A DNA stretch of 64,000 bases from CAZUAQ01 sp964618455 (lineage in GTDB: Bacteria > Planctomycetota > Phycisphaerae > UBA1845 > PWPN01), in the NCBI GenBank assembly GCA_964618455.1, contig CAZUAQ010000004.1:103316-167315 (forward strand). Reading direction: 5' to 3'. The translations under genes were made by a program, and so were the position numbers. This document shows, one piece after another, positions 23,905-32,438 of the stretch. Position 1 is the first letter of the stretch; each line of letters begins with the position of its first letter. The notes below the pieces were generated by a model. It was not told the DNA's origin and did no database searches. It worked only from the letters and a program-made list of their open reading frames with translations.

Positions 23905-24675
23905 TCATGCGGACTCCACGACCGGCTCATCGAATTCGTCGCCCCGGAACGTGCTGCCCAGGTAGATGCGCCGCACTTCCGGATCGTTGATCAGCGTACG
24001 CGGCGGGCCCTCCGCAATCGCCCGGCCCTCGTGAATGATGTAGCTCCGGTCGGTGACCGACAGCGTTTCGCGCACGTTGTGATCGGTCAGCAGGATGGCG
24101 ATGCCGTGCTCTTCGCGAAGGCGGACGATTTCCTTCTGCAGCCCTTCCACCGCGATCGGGTCCACACCGCTGAAGGGCTCATCCAGCAGAATCAACTGGG
24201 GATCGGTGACCAGCGCGCGGGCGATCTCCAGCCGCCGCCGCTCACCCCCCGATAACGTCCGGGCCTGTTGATTCTTCAAATGCAACAGCCCGAAGTGATC
24301 CAGAAGGGATTCAGCCCGCTGATGACGTTCGCGCCGCCGAAGCCGCATCGTCTCCAGAATGGCCAGCAGATTGCTCTTGACGCTCAGCCGCTGAAAGATG
24401 CTCGGCTCCTGCGAGAGGTAGCCGATGCCGCGCTGGGCACGTTTGTACATGGGCAGTTTGGTGATGTCCTCTCCGTTGAACATTACCGTGCCGCCATTGG
24501 GTACAATCATCCCGATGGTGATCCGGAAACTGGTGGTCTTCCCCGCGCCGTTGCGGCCGAGTAAGCCCACGATCTCCCCTGGATGCACCGTGTAACTGAC
24601 CCGATCCACGACGGTCCGATTCCCGTAGCGTTTGACCAGATCGATGGCCTGGAGCAGTCGGACGTCCGCGTTCAT
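23905..24675 (-). CDS. lptB: LPS export ABC transporter ATPase
   Basis: The 256-residue ATPase has Walker A GRNGAGKTT (about residues 39-47), the Q-loop in LSQEPSIF, signature LSGGERRR and Walker B LILLDEPF. RRRLEIARALVTDPQ and IFQRLSVKSNLLAILE are typical of LptB, the cytoplasmic engine of the LptB2FG lipopolysaccharide transporter. It supports a Gram-negative type envelope. The partner lptFG, lptA and lptC genes are not in the window. The start ATG is the natural one; the next gene, lepB, is upstream after a 319-base gap. Confidence 0.92.
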   Translation of the reverse strand: MNADVRLLQAIDLVKRYGNRTVVDRVSYTVHPGEIVGLLGRNGAGKTTSFRITIGMIVPNGGTVMFNGEDITKLPMYKRAQRGIGYLSQEPSIFQRLSVKSNLLAILETMRLRRRERHQRAESLLDHFGLLHLKNQQARTLSGGERRRLEIARALVTDPQLILLDEPFSGVDPIAVEGLQKEIVRLREEHGIAILLTDHNVRETLSVTDRSYIIHEGRAIAEGPPRTLINDPEVRRIYLGSTFRGDEFDEPVVESA

Positions 24676-24994
24676 GGCTGATCACCGTTTTCGATCGTGA
24701 TTTGTTTCGTGTCCATCGTGGATAACATGTTGATAAGGCCGCCGGGGACGTCGGAAATCCGACGCTCAGGTCGATTCAATTCCATATGAAGCGTCCGGTA
24801 ACTCAATTCGGCTGCGTTCACGCCGGAACTCATTTAAATACCTATTAACGAACACCTTAGGGCCACTCGAGCACTGCTCTTCCGTTCTCACTTTATGTAC
24901 TTGCGGTTCAGACTCCAATAAGTGAGGTCTGATAACGTAAATAGGGTCATCCGACCCAGTACTTGTGGATAACCTCTTGAGCACACGTGCGCTT
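24676..24994. other. 319-base intergenic region with DnaA-box-like sites, no gene seen
   Basis: Between lptB and lepB there is one perfect DnaA box on the minus strand (TGTGGATAA at 24964-24972) and two near matches (24717-24725 and 24728-24736). An AT-rich stretch lies around 24828-24855. No protein-coding frame is credible here. Whether the sites function is not known. Confidence 0.4.
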
Positions 24995-26839
24995 TCAGTG
25001 TATCCATCGCATACGGCCGAAGTTGGGAACGATCCCGAATCGTGGAGACCAGCTTCGCCGATAGCCGGATGGCCAGTAGACGAAAAACGCCTCCCCGATG
25101 AGCTGATCCCGAGGCACCGTACCCATCTGGTATTCCGCACCCATGTATTCCAGATGCGGCCCGATCTGCCACCAGAGCCGCGAGTCCTTGCTGGCGGGGC
25201 TGTTGTCGCCCAGCATGAAATACTCGCCGCCGAAACGAGTTCCATCCACCACTCGCTCCGGTCGAAGCAGAATGGGCATGCCTTCCGAGCCCCATGCCGG
25301 CCAGTCCTCGTGAGGATTGTTCTCGATATCGGCGCGCGATACGTTTTTCGGTGGCGTTCCCTGGGGATAGCGCGGCTTGGCTCTCGGCTTGATATCGAAC
25401 TTATCAACCATCGCCAACGATGTGTAATAGACGTCGCGCTGGATCTTCACGTGCCTGAGGGCGCAGGTCATGCCGGCGGCGGAGATCCGGACTTCCGTGG
25501 GTTTGATGTTCCGGCCTCGCCCGTTCCGGGCATCGATGATCCGTGCCAGCTTCTCAGGGTCGGGCCGGTACTGTGCATCGGTCGTCGCCAGCACCTCCTG
25601 GTCCGCCACATTGAGACTCACGCGGTAGTCCAGGTTGATGAATTCAAGAGAGTACGTCTTGCCGCTCTCGATTGGTGACGACAGCCGCGTCGATGCGATC
25701 TCGTCGCTCGTCTCCGACCCCGTCCTCCGATGGAACAGACGCACCTGGCCGTCCATGGTGATCTGAGCCTGAAACTCGTCCCGGTCGCGATTCATCGCCA
25801 GTTCGAGCCCGCCTTGACCGGCCTGCGGAATCCAGATCATGCTGAGTCGCAGGTCCCCGACGGGAGAGGCGAACTCCCTTCCCCCGGGGGGAAGCTGGTT
25901 GTAGGCGTAGGCATCGTCGATCCCGTCACTGTCAAACCGGATGGCCAGGGGCGCCTCGCCCTTCGAGGTGAACTCGATCTCCCGTTGCGAGGTCCGCCAG
26001 GCATCCTCGGCTTCGGGACCCACAGGGGTCCAGCCCGCGACGTTCTCCAGATTCAGCGTTTCATAGTGCGGCAGATGATCATGATCGTACACGTCGAACC
26101 AGAGCGACTCCTGTTCCCGCGGATGGTCCGGGAGCTTGCGCTGAATCCGCATGTAAGGCAGCAGCGCGAGGGCCGCGTCACGGTAACCACGCAGAATCTC
26201 GGGATCCCGATAGGATTCGCCCCGGATCCTGTGCTCGTAGACCTTCAGCCGTAGCGCGTCCAGTTGCTCGAGGATCTCCGGCGCCTCGGCGCGTATCGAA
26301 TCGAGCGAGGCGGTGTAGATATCGCCGTCGATGATCTGCAGGACCTCGCCGGGCATGCCGACCAGTCGCTTGATGAAGTTGGTGAACCCGTCGTTCGGAT
26401 CCTTGAAGACGGTCACCTTCCAGCGTTGAGGTCCGAACGCGTCGCCGGGCAGATAAAACGGCCACTTGTGCACCAGAATCCGGTCACCGCTGTTGGGGCG
26501 TCGCAGGTCCGCCACGGAGAGCTTGTCGGTCCGGGTTTCGCAGTTGGGACAGTTCAACTGCTGGCTCATGTTCTGGCTCGTGGTCAGCCCGGTCGCCCCC
26601 AGTGCATAGTGATACCCGCAGATTGAACAGGTATGCAGGTACTGCTGGCCGTAAAGCGTGTCCGCCATGGACCCCGTCGGGATGACAAAGGCCTCCACGA
26701 TGAACGCGCGGAAGATGAACGCCATGATCAAGGCGACCACGAAAGACTCGAGCGTCTCCTTGACGTTCTCTGCCACGGATGGGGCATCAGGGGCTTTCCG
26801 CCTGGCGGCGGAATCGTTCTGGGCGGACGTCTTTGCCAT
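24995..26839 (-). CDS. lepB: signal peptidase I with a large insertion
   Basis: The 614-residue protein has one membrane helix (about 33-52) followed by the catalytic motif IPTGSM with Ser57, and the Lys157 motif FIKRLVGMPGE. The conserved GDNSPASKDSR box begins at residue 544, so the catalytic base and the last box are separated by about 380 residues instead of about 100 or fewer. The insertion (about residues 170-540) includes beta-rich sequence that reads like an extracellular binding domain. Two CxxC pairs (71/74 and 97/100) lie before the Lys and could bind zinc. It should cleave Sec and Tat signal peptides in the periplasm. Its large inserted domain is the odd feature. The ATG is the only suitable start. 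Confidence 0.88.
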   Translation of the reverse strand: MAKTSAQNDSAARRKAPDAPSVAENVKETLESFVVALIMAFIFRAFIVEAFVIPTGSMADTLYGQQYLHTCSICGYHYALGATGLTTSQNMSQQLNCPNCETRTDKLSVADLRRPNSGDRILVHKWPFYLPGDAFGPQRWKVTVFKDPNDGFTNFIKRLVGMPGEVLQIIDGDIYTASLDSIRAEAPEILEQLDALRLKVYEHRIRGESYRDPEILRGYRDAALALLPYMRIQRKLPDHPREQESLWFDVYDHDHLPHYETLNLENVAGWTPVGPEAEDAWRTSQREIEFTSKGEAPLAIRFDSDGIDDAYAYNQLPPGGREFASPVGDLRLSMIWIPQAGQGGLELAMNRDRDEFQAQITMDGQVRLFHRRTGSETSDEIASTRLSSPIESGKTYSLEFINLDYRVSLNVADQEVLATTDAQYRPDPEKLARIIDARNGRGRNIKPTEVRISAAGMTCALRHVKIQRDVYYTSLAMVDKFDIKPRAKPRYPQGTPPKNVSRADIENNPHEDWPAWGSEGMPILLRPERVVDGTRFGGEYFMLGDNSPASKDSRLWWQIGPHLEYMGAEYQMGTVPRDQLIGEAFFVYWPSGYRRSWSPRFGIVPNFGRMRWIH

Positions 26840-27180
26840 GATCCTCCCGGCTCTCGTGGCGTCTCCCTTGGCGGGCTACCGGATTCCCACACTCGATCGG
26901 ACGATTGAAACCAGTACGCTCCGGGGGGAGGTCTGTTCATGTCCGAATAACAAGCCCAGCAGCTTAATGCGAGCCAGAATCAGCGTCAACTCATTGCGGG
27001 GCCCGCACTTAAGGCTTAGCGTCCGCCTGAAGGCGGGATCTCGCGGTTCGCCTGGCTTTCGGGAATAATGGTGATTGGGCCGATGTTTTCCCCAATGCAG
27101 GGATGAGGTCGTTTCGGGAGTCGTGGCGGGAACAGCCGGCTCAAGTTCAGCCGCAACTCCGACCGGGAAGAGGACAGGGT
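26840..27180. other. 341-base divergent intergenic region, no gene seen
   Basis: This space separates lepB and the sigma factor gene and probably contains both promoters. A short perfect inverted repeat (CCGCCTGAAGGCGG around 27020-27033) is visible. No convincing -10/-35 pair or RNA gene was found. Confidence 0.5.
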
Positions 27181-27741
27181 ATGCAGGATCAGCAGGCGCG
27201 TTTCGAAGCGGTGGTGCTTCCGCATCTCGATGCGGCCTACCGCATGGCCCGGCGCTTGGTGCGGAATCCAGCCGAAGCGGATGACCTGGTCCAGGAATCC
27301 TTCCTGAAGGCCTACCGGGCATTCGACCAGTTCGAGTTGCGAAGCTACGGGGCGAAACCCTGGCTGCTGAAGATTCTGCACAACACCTACAAGACACGCG
27401 TCGGGAAGCAGATTCGCGAGCCGGCGCTGATGGATGACTCCGCGTTCGGTGACTTTGCTTCCGAGCTGGAGGATCCGCCTGCCACGGAGCTGGCGGATGT
27501 GAACTGGGAGTGGTTCGACGAGGAACTGAAGCATGCGGTGGAGTCGCTCTCGGCGGAACTGCGAGAGGCCCTGCTGCTGTGGAGCCTGGAAGGACTCAGC
27601 TACAAGGAAATCGCCGACGTGTGTGGATGTGCCATGGGTACAGTGATGAGCCGCCTGTATCGCGCTCGCCAGCAGGTCGGGCGTCAATTGGCGGCTTACG
27701 CCGAGGAACATCGATTGCGAAGTGACAGGTTTGAATCATGA
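27181..27741 (+). CDS. ECF-type RNA polymerase sigma factor
   Basis: The 186-residue protein has a region 2 with ARRLVRNPAEADDLVQESFLKAY (abbreviated: the DDLVQE core of region 2.4-adjacent sequence) and a region 4 helix-turn-helix with LSYKEIADVCGCAMGTV. It should direct RNA polymerase to its own set of promoters. ATG 27181 has GAGGA upstream; an earlier in-frame GTG is less likely. The downstream anti-sigma gene overlaps its stop (ATGA at 27738-27741), the classical sigma/anti-sigma arrangement. The target promoters cannot be recognised from this window. Confidence 0.92.
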   Translation: MQDQQARFEAVVLPHLDAAYRMARRLVRNPAEADDLVQESFLKAYRAFDQFELRSYGAKPWLLKILHNTYKTRVGKQIREPALMDDSAFGDFASELEDPPATELADVNWEWFDEELKHAVESLSAELREALLLWSLEGLSYKEIADVCGCAMGTVMSRLYRARQQVGRQLAAYAEEHRLRSDRFES

Positions 27742-28814
27742 ATTGTAACGAAGTACGCAAGTATCTGTATGCCTTCGCGGACGGCGAGCTGGAGACGCCC
27801 GAGAATCTCGACGTCCTCGAGCACCTCAACATGTGTCCCGGTTGCACGCAGAAGATCAACGTGCAGCAGCGGCTCCGCGAGAATATCGCGCGTGTCATGA
27901 GCGAAGTCACGGCTCCCCCGGAACTCCGTGCCGCCGTCATAACATTGTTACGAACACAGGTGGATGACAGTTCGAGCGAATCAAACGCGCCTGCGTCAAC
28001 AGACACGTTCCCTTCGCCGAGGCTGGAATCCGAGCCTGATGGAAGGCCGCGCGAGCGAACGGCGCAACATGACGACGTCACGGAAGGCAATCATCACGAG
28101 GGCGCACACGTTCATCTGGGCATGCGCCGTTACTGGATCTCGGGCGCTCTGGCGGCGGCACTGCTTCTGGCGGTGGTCGGAATGTGGCCGAAGTCGAGTC
28201 CCAACTCGCCCGCCATCGATTCGCCCATCCAGCTCATCAGCTACACGGATACGTCCGAGAGCGGCAGAGCGCTCGCCGAGCTCATCTACCAGGAACACCT
28301 GAAGGGCTGTGACAACCCGGCGCACCATCACGCAGGCATTGCGCACAATCTTGATGAGGCGGCCGCACAGTTGTCCGAGCGGATGGACGGCTGTCCGATG
28401 CTCCGCTGCGACAGACTGGTCGGTGACGACGTGGAATTCGCCAGTGCCAACATCTGCACTCTCGTCGATTCCGACAACCGCCCTGTCGATGCCGGTCACA
28501 TCGTACTCAAGCGGGACGCCCAGTACATTTCGCTGATCTCGGTCTTCCATCTTCAGGCGATGAAGGACCTCAAGACGCGCAAGATCGGCAAGCGGGAGTA
28601 CGTTCTTCTCTGCCCGAAGTCGGCCTCGGAGGATGCACCGGTCACGGTGGTGGGATTTGATTGCCCCAAGGCCTCCCACTTTGTCTGCGCGCCGTACACG
28701 CCCGAGGAGGCGGTCCAGTTGGCGGATCCCATGTCCTTCGCGGCAATGGCGGTCGAAGCCCCTGCCGTGGATCGGCCCTATGTGTTTGCCAGTCACTCCG
28801 CTGCAGGAAACTGA
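27738..28814 (+). CDS. zf-HC2 anti-sigma factor with Cys/His-rich sensor domain
   Basis: The 358-residue protein starts with a putative zinc-finger anti-sigma domain: an H-x3-C-x2-C motif in EHLNMCPGC near residue 35. One membrane helix (about residues 135-155) follows, then about 200 residues outside the cytoplasm. That outer part has the H-rich NPAHHHAG and at least seven cysteines, including GCPMLRC, ICTL and DCPK. It should bind the sigma factor and release it when the outer domain senses a signal, presumably metal or redox in nature given the residues, though this is an inference. The gene overlaps the sigma factor stop by four bases. Confidence 0.88.
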   Translation: MNCNEVRKYLYAFADGELETPENLDVLEHLNMCPGCTQKINVQQRLRENIARVMSEVTAPPELRAAVITLLRTQVDDSSSESNAPASTDTFPSPRLESEPDGRPRERTAQHDDVTEGNHHEGAHVHLGMRRYWISGALAAALLLAVVGMWPKSSPNSPAIDSPIQLISYTDTSESGRALAELIYQEHLKGCDNPAHHHAGIAHNLDEAAAQLSERMDGCPMLRCDRLVGDDVEFASANICTLVDSDNRPVDAGHIVLKRDAQYISLISVFHLQAMKDLKTRKIGKREYVLLCPKSASEDAPVTVVGFDCPKASHFVCAPYTPEEAVQLADPMSFAAMAVEAPAVDRPYVFASHSAAGN

Positions 28815-28882
28815 TGGGAGATTTCGGAGGGCAATTCTTCAGGCAACCTCGATTTCCATAGCCGACGGCTTCGTCTATCCTG

Positions 28883-28926
28883 AACACCGCACCTGAGCAT
28901 CATGCCGTGGTGCGGTGTTCTGCGTT
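28883..28926 (+). terminator. hairpin terminator between anti-sigma and miaA
   Basis: A ten-base stem (AACACCGCAC with its complement, loop about 17 bases) lies at 28883-28919, followed by a T-containing tail. It fits the end of the sigma operon, though the tail is weak. Confidence 0.55.
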
Positions 28927-28952
28927 TGGGAATGCGAAAGTGACCGTCTCCG

Positions 28953-29897
28953 ATGAACGATGCGACCGGCGACAAGATCCCGCTGTACCTGCTGATCGGA
29001 TGCACGGCCGGCGGTAAGAGCCGCACCGCCTTCGAGCTGGCCCGCAGGCTGGGGGGCGAAATCGTCTCCGTCGATTCGATGAAAATCTATCGCCGGATGG
29101 ACATCGGCACGGCCAAGCCCTCACCCGCCGCGCGGGCAGCCATCCCGCACCACCTGATCGACGTGGTCGAGCCCAGCGACGGCTTCAGTCTCGCGCGATA
29201 TCTCGACGAGGCCGACACCGCCATCCGCGCGATCCATGCCCGCGGCAAACCGGTGATCGCCGCCGGGGGCACGATGCTTTATGTGCAGGGGTTGCTGGCC
29301 GGCGTATTCGAAGGACCGGGCGGCGACCCGGCCTTTCGCGCGTCGCTTCGTGCGCGGGCCGAACGCGAGGGCTCCGCGGCGCTGCATCAGGAACTCACCC
29401 GCATCGATCCGGAAGCGGCGTCGCGCATTCACCCCAACGATCTTCGTCGCATCGAACGCGCTCTTGAAGTCCATCACGTGACCGGCCGGCCGATCAGTAC
29501 ATTGCAGACGCAATGGTCACAGGCGGAATCACCATACGAGACGCGCCTTGTCGCCCTGCGTCGGGATAAAGAAGATGCCAACCGCCGAATCAACGCCCGC
29601 GTGAAGCGAATGATGGAGGAAGGGCTGGCGGAGGAGGTCCGGGCGCTTCTCGATGAACCGAGAGGCATTGGTGAGCAGGCCGCCCAGGCCGTCGGCTATG
29701 CCGAGTTGATCGAGCATTTCCAGGGACGTCTGCCGCTCGAGGACGCCATCGAACGGATCAAGATCAATTCGCGAAGACTGGGGAAGCACCAGCGCACGTG
29801 GATGCGACGCATGCCGGGGGTGCAGTGGGTGGATGTCGACGCGAATGACGACGTGGAGCGTGTTGCCGACCGGGTGTTGGCGACATGGCAGGACTGA
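28953..29897 (+). CDS. miaA: tRNA dimethylallyltransferase
   Basis: The 314-residue protein transfers a dimethylallyl group to A37 of tRNAs that read codons starting with U. Motifs are the Walker-type GCTAGGKS near residue 14, SVDSMKIYRRMDIGTAKP (the substrate-binding aspartate region), HHLID and RRIERALEV. Length is normal. It is a housekeeping gene with no visible link to its neighbours. Confidence 0.93.
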   Translation: MNDATGDKIPLYLLIGCTAGGKSRTAFELARRLGGEIVSVDSMKIYRRMDIGTAKPSPAARAAIPHHLIDVVEPSDGFSLARYLDEADTAIRAIHARGKPVIAAGGTMLYVQGLLAGVFEGPGGDPAFRASLRARAEREGSAALHQELTRIDPEAASRIHPNDLRRIERALEVHHVTGRPISTLQTQWSQAESPYETRLVALRRDKEDANRRINARVKRMMEEGLAEEVRALLDEPRGIGEQAAQAVGYAELIEHFQGRLPLEDAIERIKINSRRLGKHQRTWMRRMPGVQWVDVDANDDVERVADRVLATWQD

Positions 29898-29915
29898 AGG
29901 ACTTCGGAATTCCGG

Positions 29916-30377
29916 TCAGTCCACCGGCCCCCGATCGCGCTGATGGGCTTCCTGGAACCAGGTTTGTACCGCGCGGACCTGCTTACGCGCTTCCAACACA
30001 AACTCCAGTCCCTGATCGATGAACTCCTGATGCGCGTGCTCGGCCCTCTTCTCTTCGGGCTCCAGTTCCTCTGCCCGCTGGGCGAGGCGGTTTGCCAGAA
30101 AACGTAACTGCTCGAACTGTTCTTTCAGGGCCTGATCACCGTCACGAAGTTTGTCGACCTTGGCCAGCAAGGCGGGGTCGACTCTGCCGATTTCCTTGTA
30201 GTCGTCGGGGTGAGCTTCTTCGATGACGACCGACAGCGCCGGTTCAACCTTCTCAAAAGCGCGAACGGCGGATGCGGACCAGCGCGCCAGTTCACCCGGC
30301 ACCACGGGCGTCTCTAACACGCGTTCAAAATCCTCGAGAGCACTCATCAACGACTGGGTATGCGCATCGGAAGTCAT
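29916..30377 (-). CDS. helical cytoplasmic protein of unknown function
   Basis: Starting at ATG 30377, with AGGAGG eight bases upstream, the protein has 153 residues. It is charged and almost wholly alpha-helical by composition, with repeats of EE and QLRFLANRLAQRAEELEPEEKRAEH-type heptads suggestive of a coiled coil (shortened). There is no signal or membrane segment. Its gene precedes the YqaE-like gene with the same orientation. Function is unknown; a stress role is possible by analogy with its neighbour only. Confidence 0.7.
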   Translation of the reverse strand: MTSDAHTQSLMSALEDFERVLETPVVPGELARWSASAVRAFEKVEPALSVVIEEAHPDDYKEIGRVDPALLAKVDKLRDGDQALKEQFEQLRFLANRLAQRAEELEPEEKRAEHAHQEFIDQGLEFVLEARKQVRAVQTWFQEAHQRDRGPVD

Positions 30378-30433
30378 GATTGCCTCCTGTGAAACAGCGG
30401 ACGGGCCCAGACGTGGACGTGTACGTACGTCCT

Positions 30434-30667
30434 CTATTTCTTCACGATGACCCATACTGCATGAATGATGCCGGGAACGTAGCCCAATATCGTCAATACG
30501 AGATTGAGCCAGAAGTGCAGACCAATCCCGACCTGAAGAAAGACACCGAGAGGCGGAAGCAGAATAGCCAGCAGAATCCTGATCACATCCATCGTCTTTT
30601 CCTCTTCAGGGCGTTCGGCGGGTGGTGACATCTCCGGCGATGTCACAGGATTTGTGTGCGTGCTCAT
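30434..30667 (-). CDS. Pmp3/YqaE family membrane protein
   Basis: The 77-residue protein has the Pmp3 core of two membrane helices with the typical LPPLGVFLQVG and NLVLTILGYVPGIIHAVWV. The family is a small, stress-induced membrane proteolipid that protects membrane potential. The 25-residue charged N-terminal extension before MDVIRI is unusual: both the upstream ATG and the internal one have Shine-Dalgarno sequences, so two forms may exist. Confidence 0.82.
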   Translation of the reverse strand: MSTHTNPVTSPEMSPPAERPEEEKTMDVIRILLAILLPPLGVFLQVGIGLHFWLNLVLTILGYVPGIIHAVWVIVKK

Positions 30668-30836
30668 GACGTGTCTCCTCTGTTGAGGTTCCTGTTCAGT
30701 GTTTGGTCCCAGTCAGACTATAGCACGTGATCTCGCAATCCGTACCTCCATTCGACTCTAATCCTGATGGAACACGCTGCGGACTTCTGATAACATCCCC
30801 GTGAATCTTTGTTCACCGTCTCGAGGAAACAAGTGG

Positions 30837-31916
30837 ATGTTCAAGTACAACTTCGAATATGACAAGAGGCTGACCTGGGCGCACGTGGGCTGCGGGGATC
30901 ATTCCTACCGCAATGTTCTGCCCGCCTATCGTTATTGCCCGATCGACCTCAAGACGGTATGCGATCTGAAACCGGAGCGCGTGGAGGCCTTCGCGCGGCT
31001 CTTCGGCGCGGCCGAGTTCACGACGCGGATCGAAGACGTGCTGGCCGATCCGGAGATCGAGGTCATCTCCCTGGTCATGGGGGTCGATGCCGAGGCGAAC
31101 GTCGTCTATCCGGAACTGGCGACGCGCTGCCTTGAAGCCGGGAAGCATGTCTGGATCGAGAAACCCCCTGCCAATTCTACCGAAGAGATCGAGCGGCTCA
31201 TGGAGGCGGAGCAGCAAACCGGTAAGCGTGTCGCCTGCGGGTCGAAAAAGATGTTCATGCCCTCGGTGTTACGCGTGCTGCAGCTCATGCGCGACGATCG
31301 CGTACAACAGCCCGTGCAGTTCGTCGGCCGGTATCCGCAGGATGTGCCTCTCCCGTCGGAACACGCCGCCGACCCTCGTGCATTAATCGGCTTCCGCGAT
31401 CACATCTGCCACCCCGCCTCGATCGCGCTACGCCTCATGGGGCCCGCGTCACACGTACACTATCTCCGCGAGGAAACGCATCGCGGCGGATTCGTGATGC
31501 TGCGATTCCGCAGTGGCGGCGTGGGCTCGATTCACCTGGCCAACGGCATGGCCGCCAGCGGTCTTCGCGAGCGCACGGAAGTCATCTTCGCCCGCGGCGG
31601 TCACGTCGTCATCGAGAACAACATCGATATGCACTGGTATCGACCGACATCGCACAAACCCTACGGGCGCGACCCAGATTTCACATCCGATCCCGATTCC
31701 GCCCCCGTCCGCTGGCGGCCGGAGTTTTCACTCGGTGTGCTGTATAACACCGGCCCGTTTCTGCTGGGTTACGTCTACGAACTCAACGACTTCTGCGAAG
31801 GAATCCTCGACGATCGGCCCTTCGACGCCGCCGGGACGGAGGACATGCTGCACATCACGCGGATCTACGACGCCATCCGCACCGGTGAGCCGGAGACGTG
31901 GATCGCCCTGCCATAA
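30837..31916 (+). CDS. Gfo/Idh/MocA family oxidoreductase
   Basis: The 359-residue protein has an N-terminal NAD(P)-binding fold and the family EKP motif in WIEKPPANS. It should oxidise or reduce a sugar or cyclitol. ATG 30837 has GAGGA upstream and is preferred to an in-frame GTG 36 bases before. Planctomycetes carry many such proteins of unknown substrate, often for secreted sugar degradation; no partner gene lies adjacent here. Confidence 0.88.
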   Translation: MFKYNFEYDKRLTWAHVGCGDHSYRNVLPAYRYCPIDLKTVCDLKPERVEAFARLFGAAEFTTRIEDVLADPEIEVISLVMGVDAEANVVYPELATRCLEAGKHVWIEKPPANSTEEIERLMEAEQQTGKRVACGSKKMFMPSVLRVLQLMRDDRVQQPVQFVGRYPQDVPLPSEHAADPRALIGFRDHICHPASIALRLMGPASHVHYLREETHRGGFVMLRFRSGGVGSIHLANGMAASGLRERTEVIFARGGHVVIENNIDMHWYRPTSHKPYGRDPDFTSDPDSAPVRWRPEFSLGVLYNTGPFLLGYVYELNDFCEGILDDRPFDAAGTEDMLHITRIYDAIRTGEPETWIALP

Positions 31917-31954
31917 GCGTATGCATAAAGCAAAGTTTCACCGGCCGCGCATGA

Positions 31955-31998
31955 AAACAGCGTGCACTTCCAGAGCCGGGAGCGCACGCTGTGGTTTG
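31955..31998. terminator. bidirectional hairpin terminator
   Basis: Arms ACAGCGTGC (31957-31965) and its complement (31984-31992) form a nine-base stem with T-rich sequence on both outer sides (GTTT on plus, GTTTT on minus). It can end both the oxidoreductase gene and rpmB. Confidence 0.75.
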
Positions 31999-32042
31999 TT
32001 TCAGAATGATTGCCGTTTCAGGTTGATGGCAGCACAAGCACG

Positions 32043-32306
32043 TCAGGCCTTGGCGGCCTCCGGCTTCCAGTCGCGCTTGGGCGGCTTGACGACCAGCCCG
32101 TTGCGAATGGCCTTGGCGCTGACCTGAATGCGGACGACCTTGCCATCCACCACGGCGCGGACCTTCTGGATGTTGGGCTTGAACTTCCGCTTGGTTTTGC
32201 CCGTTACCTTGCGACCGACTCCGCCGAGGTACTTGGCCTTACCGCGGTGGGAGTAGGTGCGACCGGCGCGGGTACGCTTTCCAGTGAAAAAACAGACTCG
32301 GGACAT
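32043..32306 (-). CDS. rpmB: 50S ribosomal protein L28
   Basis: The 87-residue protein starts MSRVCFFTGK and is rich in Arg/Lys, matching L28, a late-assembling protein of the large ribosomal subunit. RKFKPNIQKVR and VSAKAIRNGLV are the conserved core. It is a single-gene unit with its own promoter and a shared terminator. Confidence 0.93.
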   Translation of the reverse strand: MSRVCFFTGKRTRAGRTYSHRGKAKYLGGVGRKVTGKTKRKFKPNIQKVRAVVDGKVVRIQVSAKAIRNGLVVKPPKRDWKPEAAKA

Positions 32307-32360
32307 CCCATCACCTCTTAACCGTGCACGGAACCATCTCTCCGTTCATTTGAGCCCCGT

Positions 32361-32388
32361 ATTATACACGGAAAACCGCCGATGGCAA
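32361..32388 (-). promoter_or_regulatory. promoter of rpmB
   Basis: On the minus strand TTGCCA (32388-32383) and TATAAT (32366-32361) are separated by 16 bases, about 55 bases upstream of the L28 start. Confidence 0.6.
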
Positions 32389-32438
32389 ACCCCGATTCGG
32401 GGGGACCAACGCCAGGCGAATCGCCATAAGTCCTTATT

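Noticed and set aside
24717..24972. A full replication origin between lptB and lepB.
   Set aside because: Only three DnaA-like boxes, and no dnaA, dnaN, parAB or gidA near them. Kept as a weak site cluster instead.
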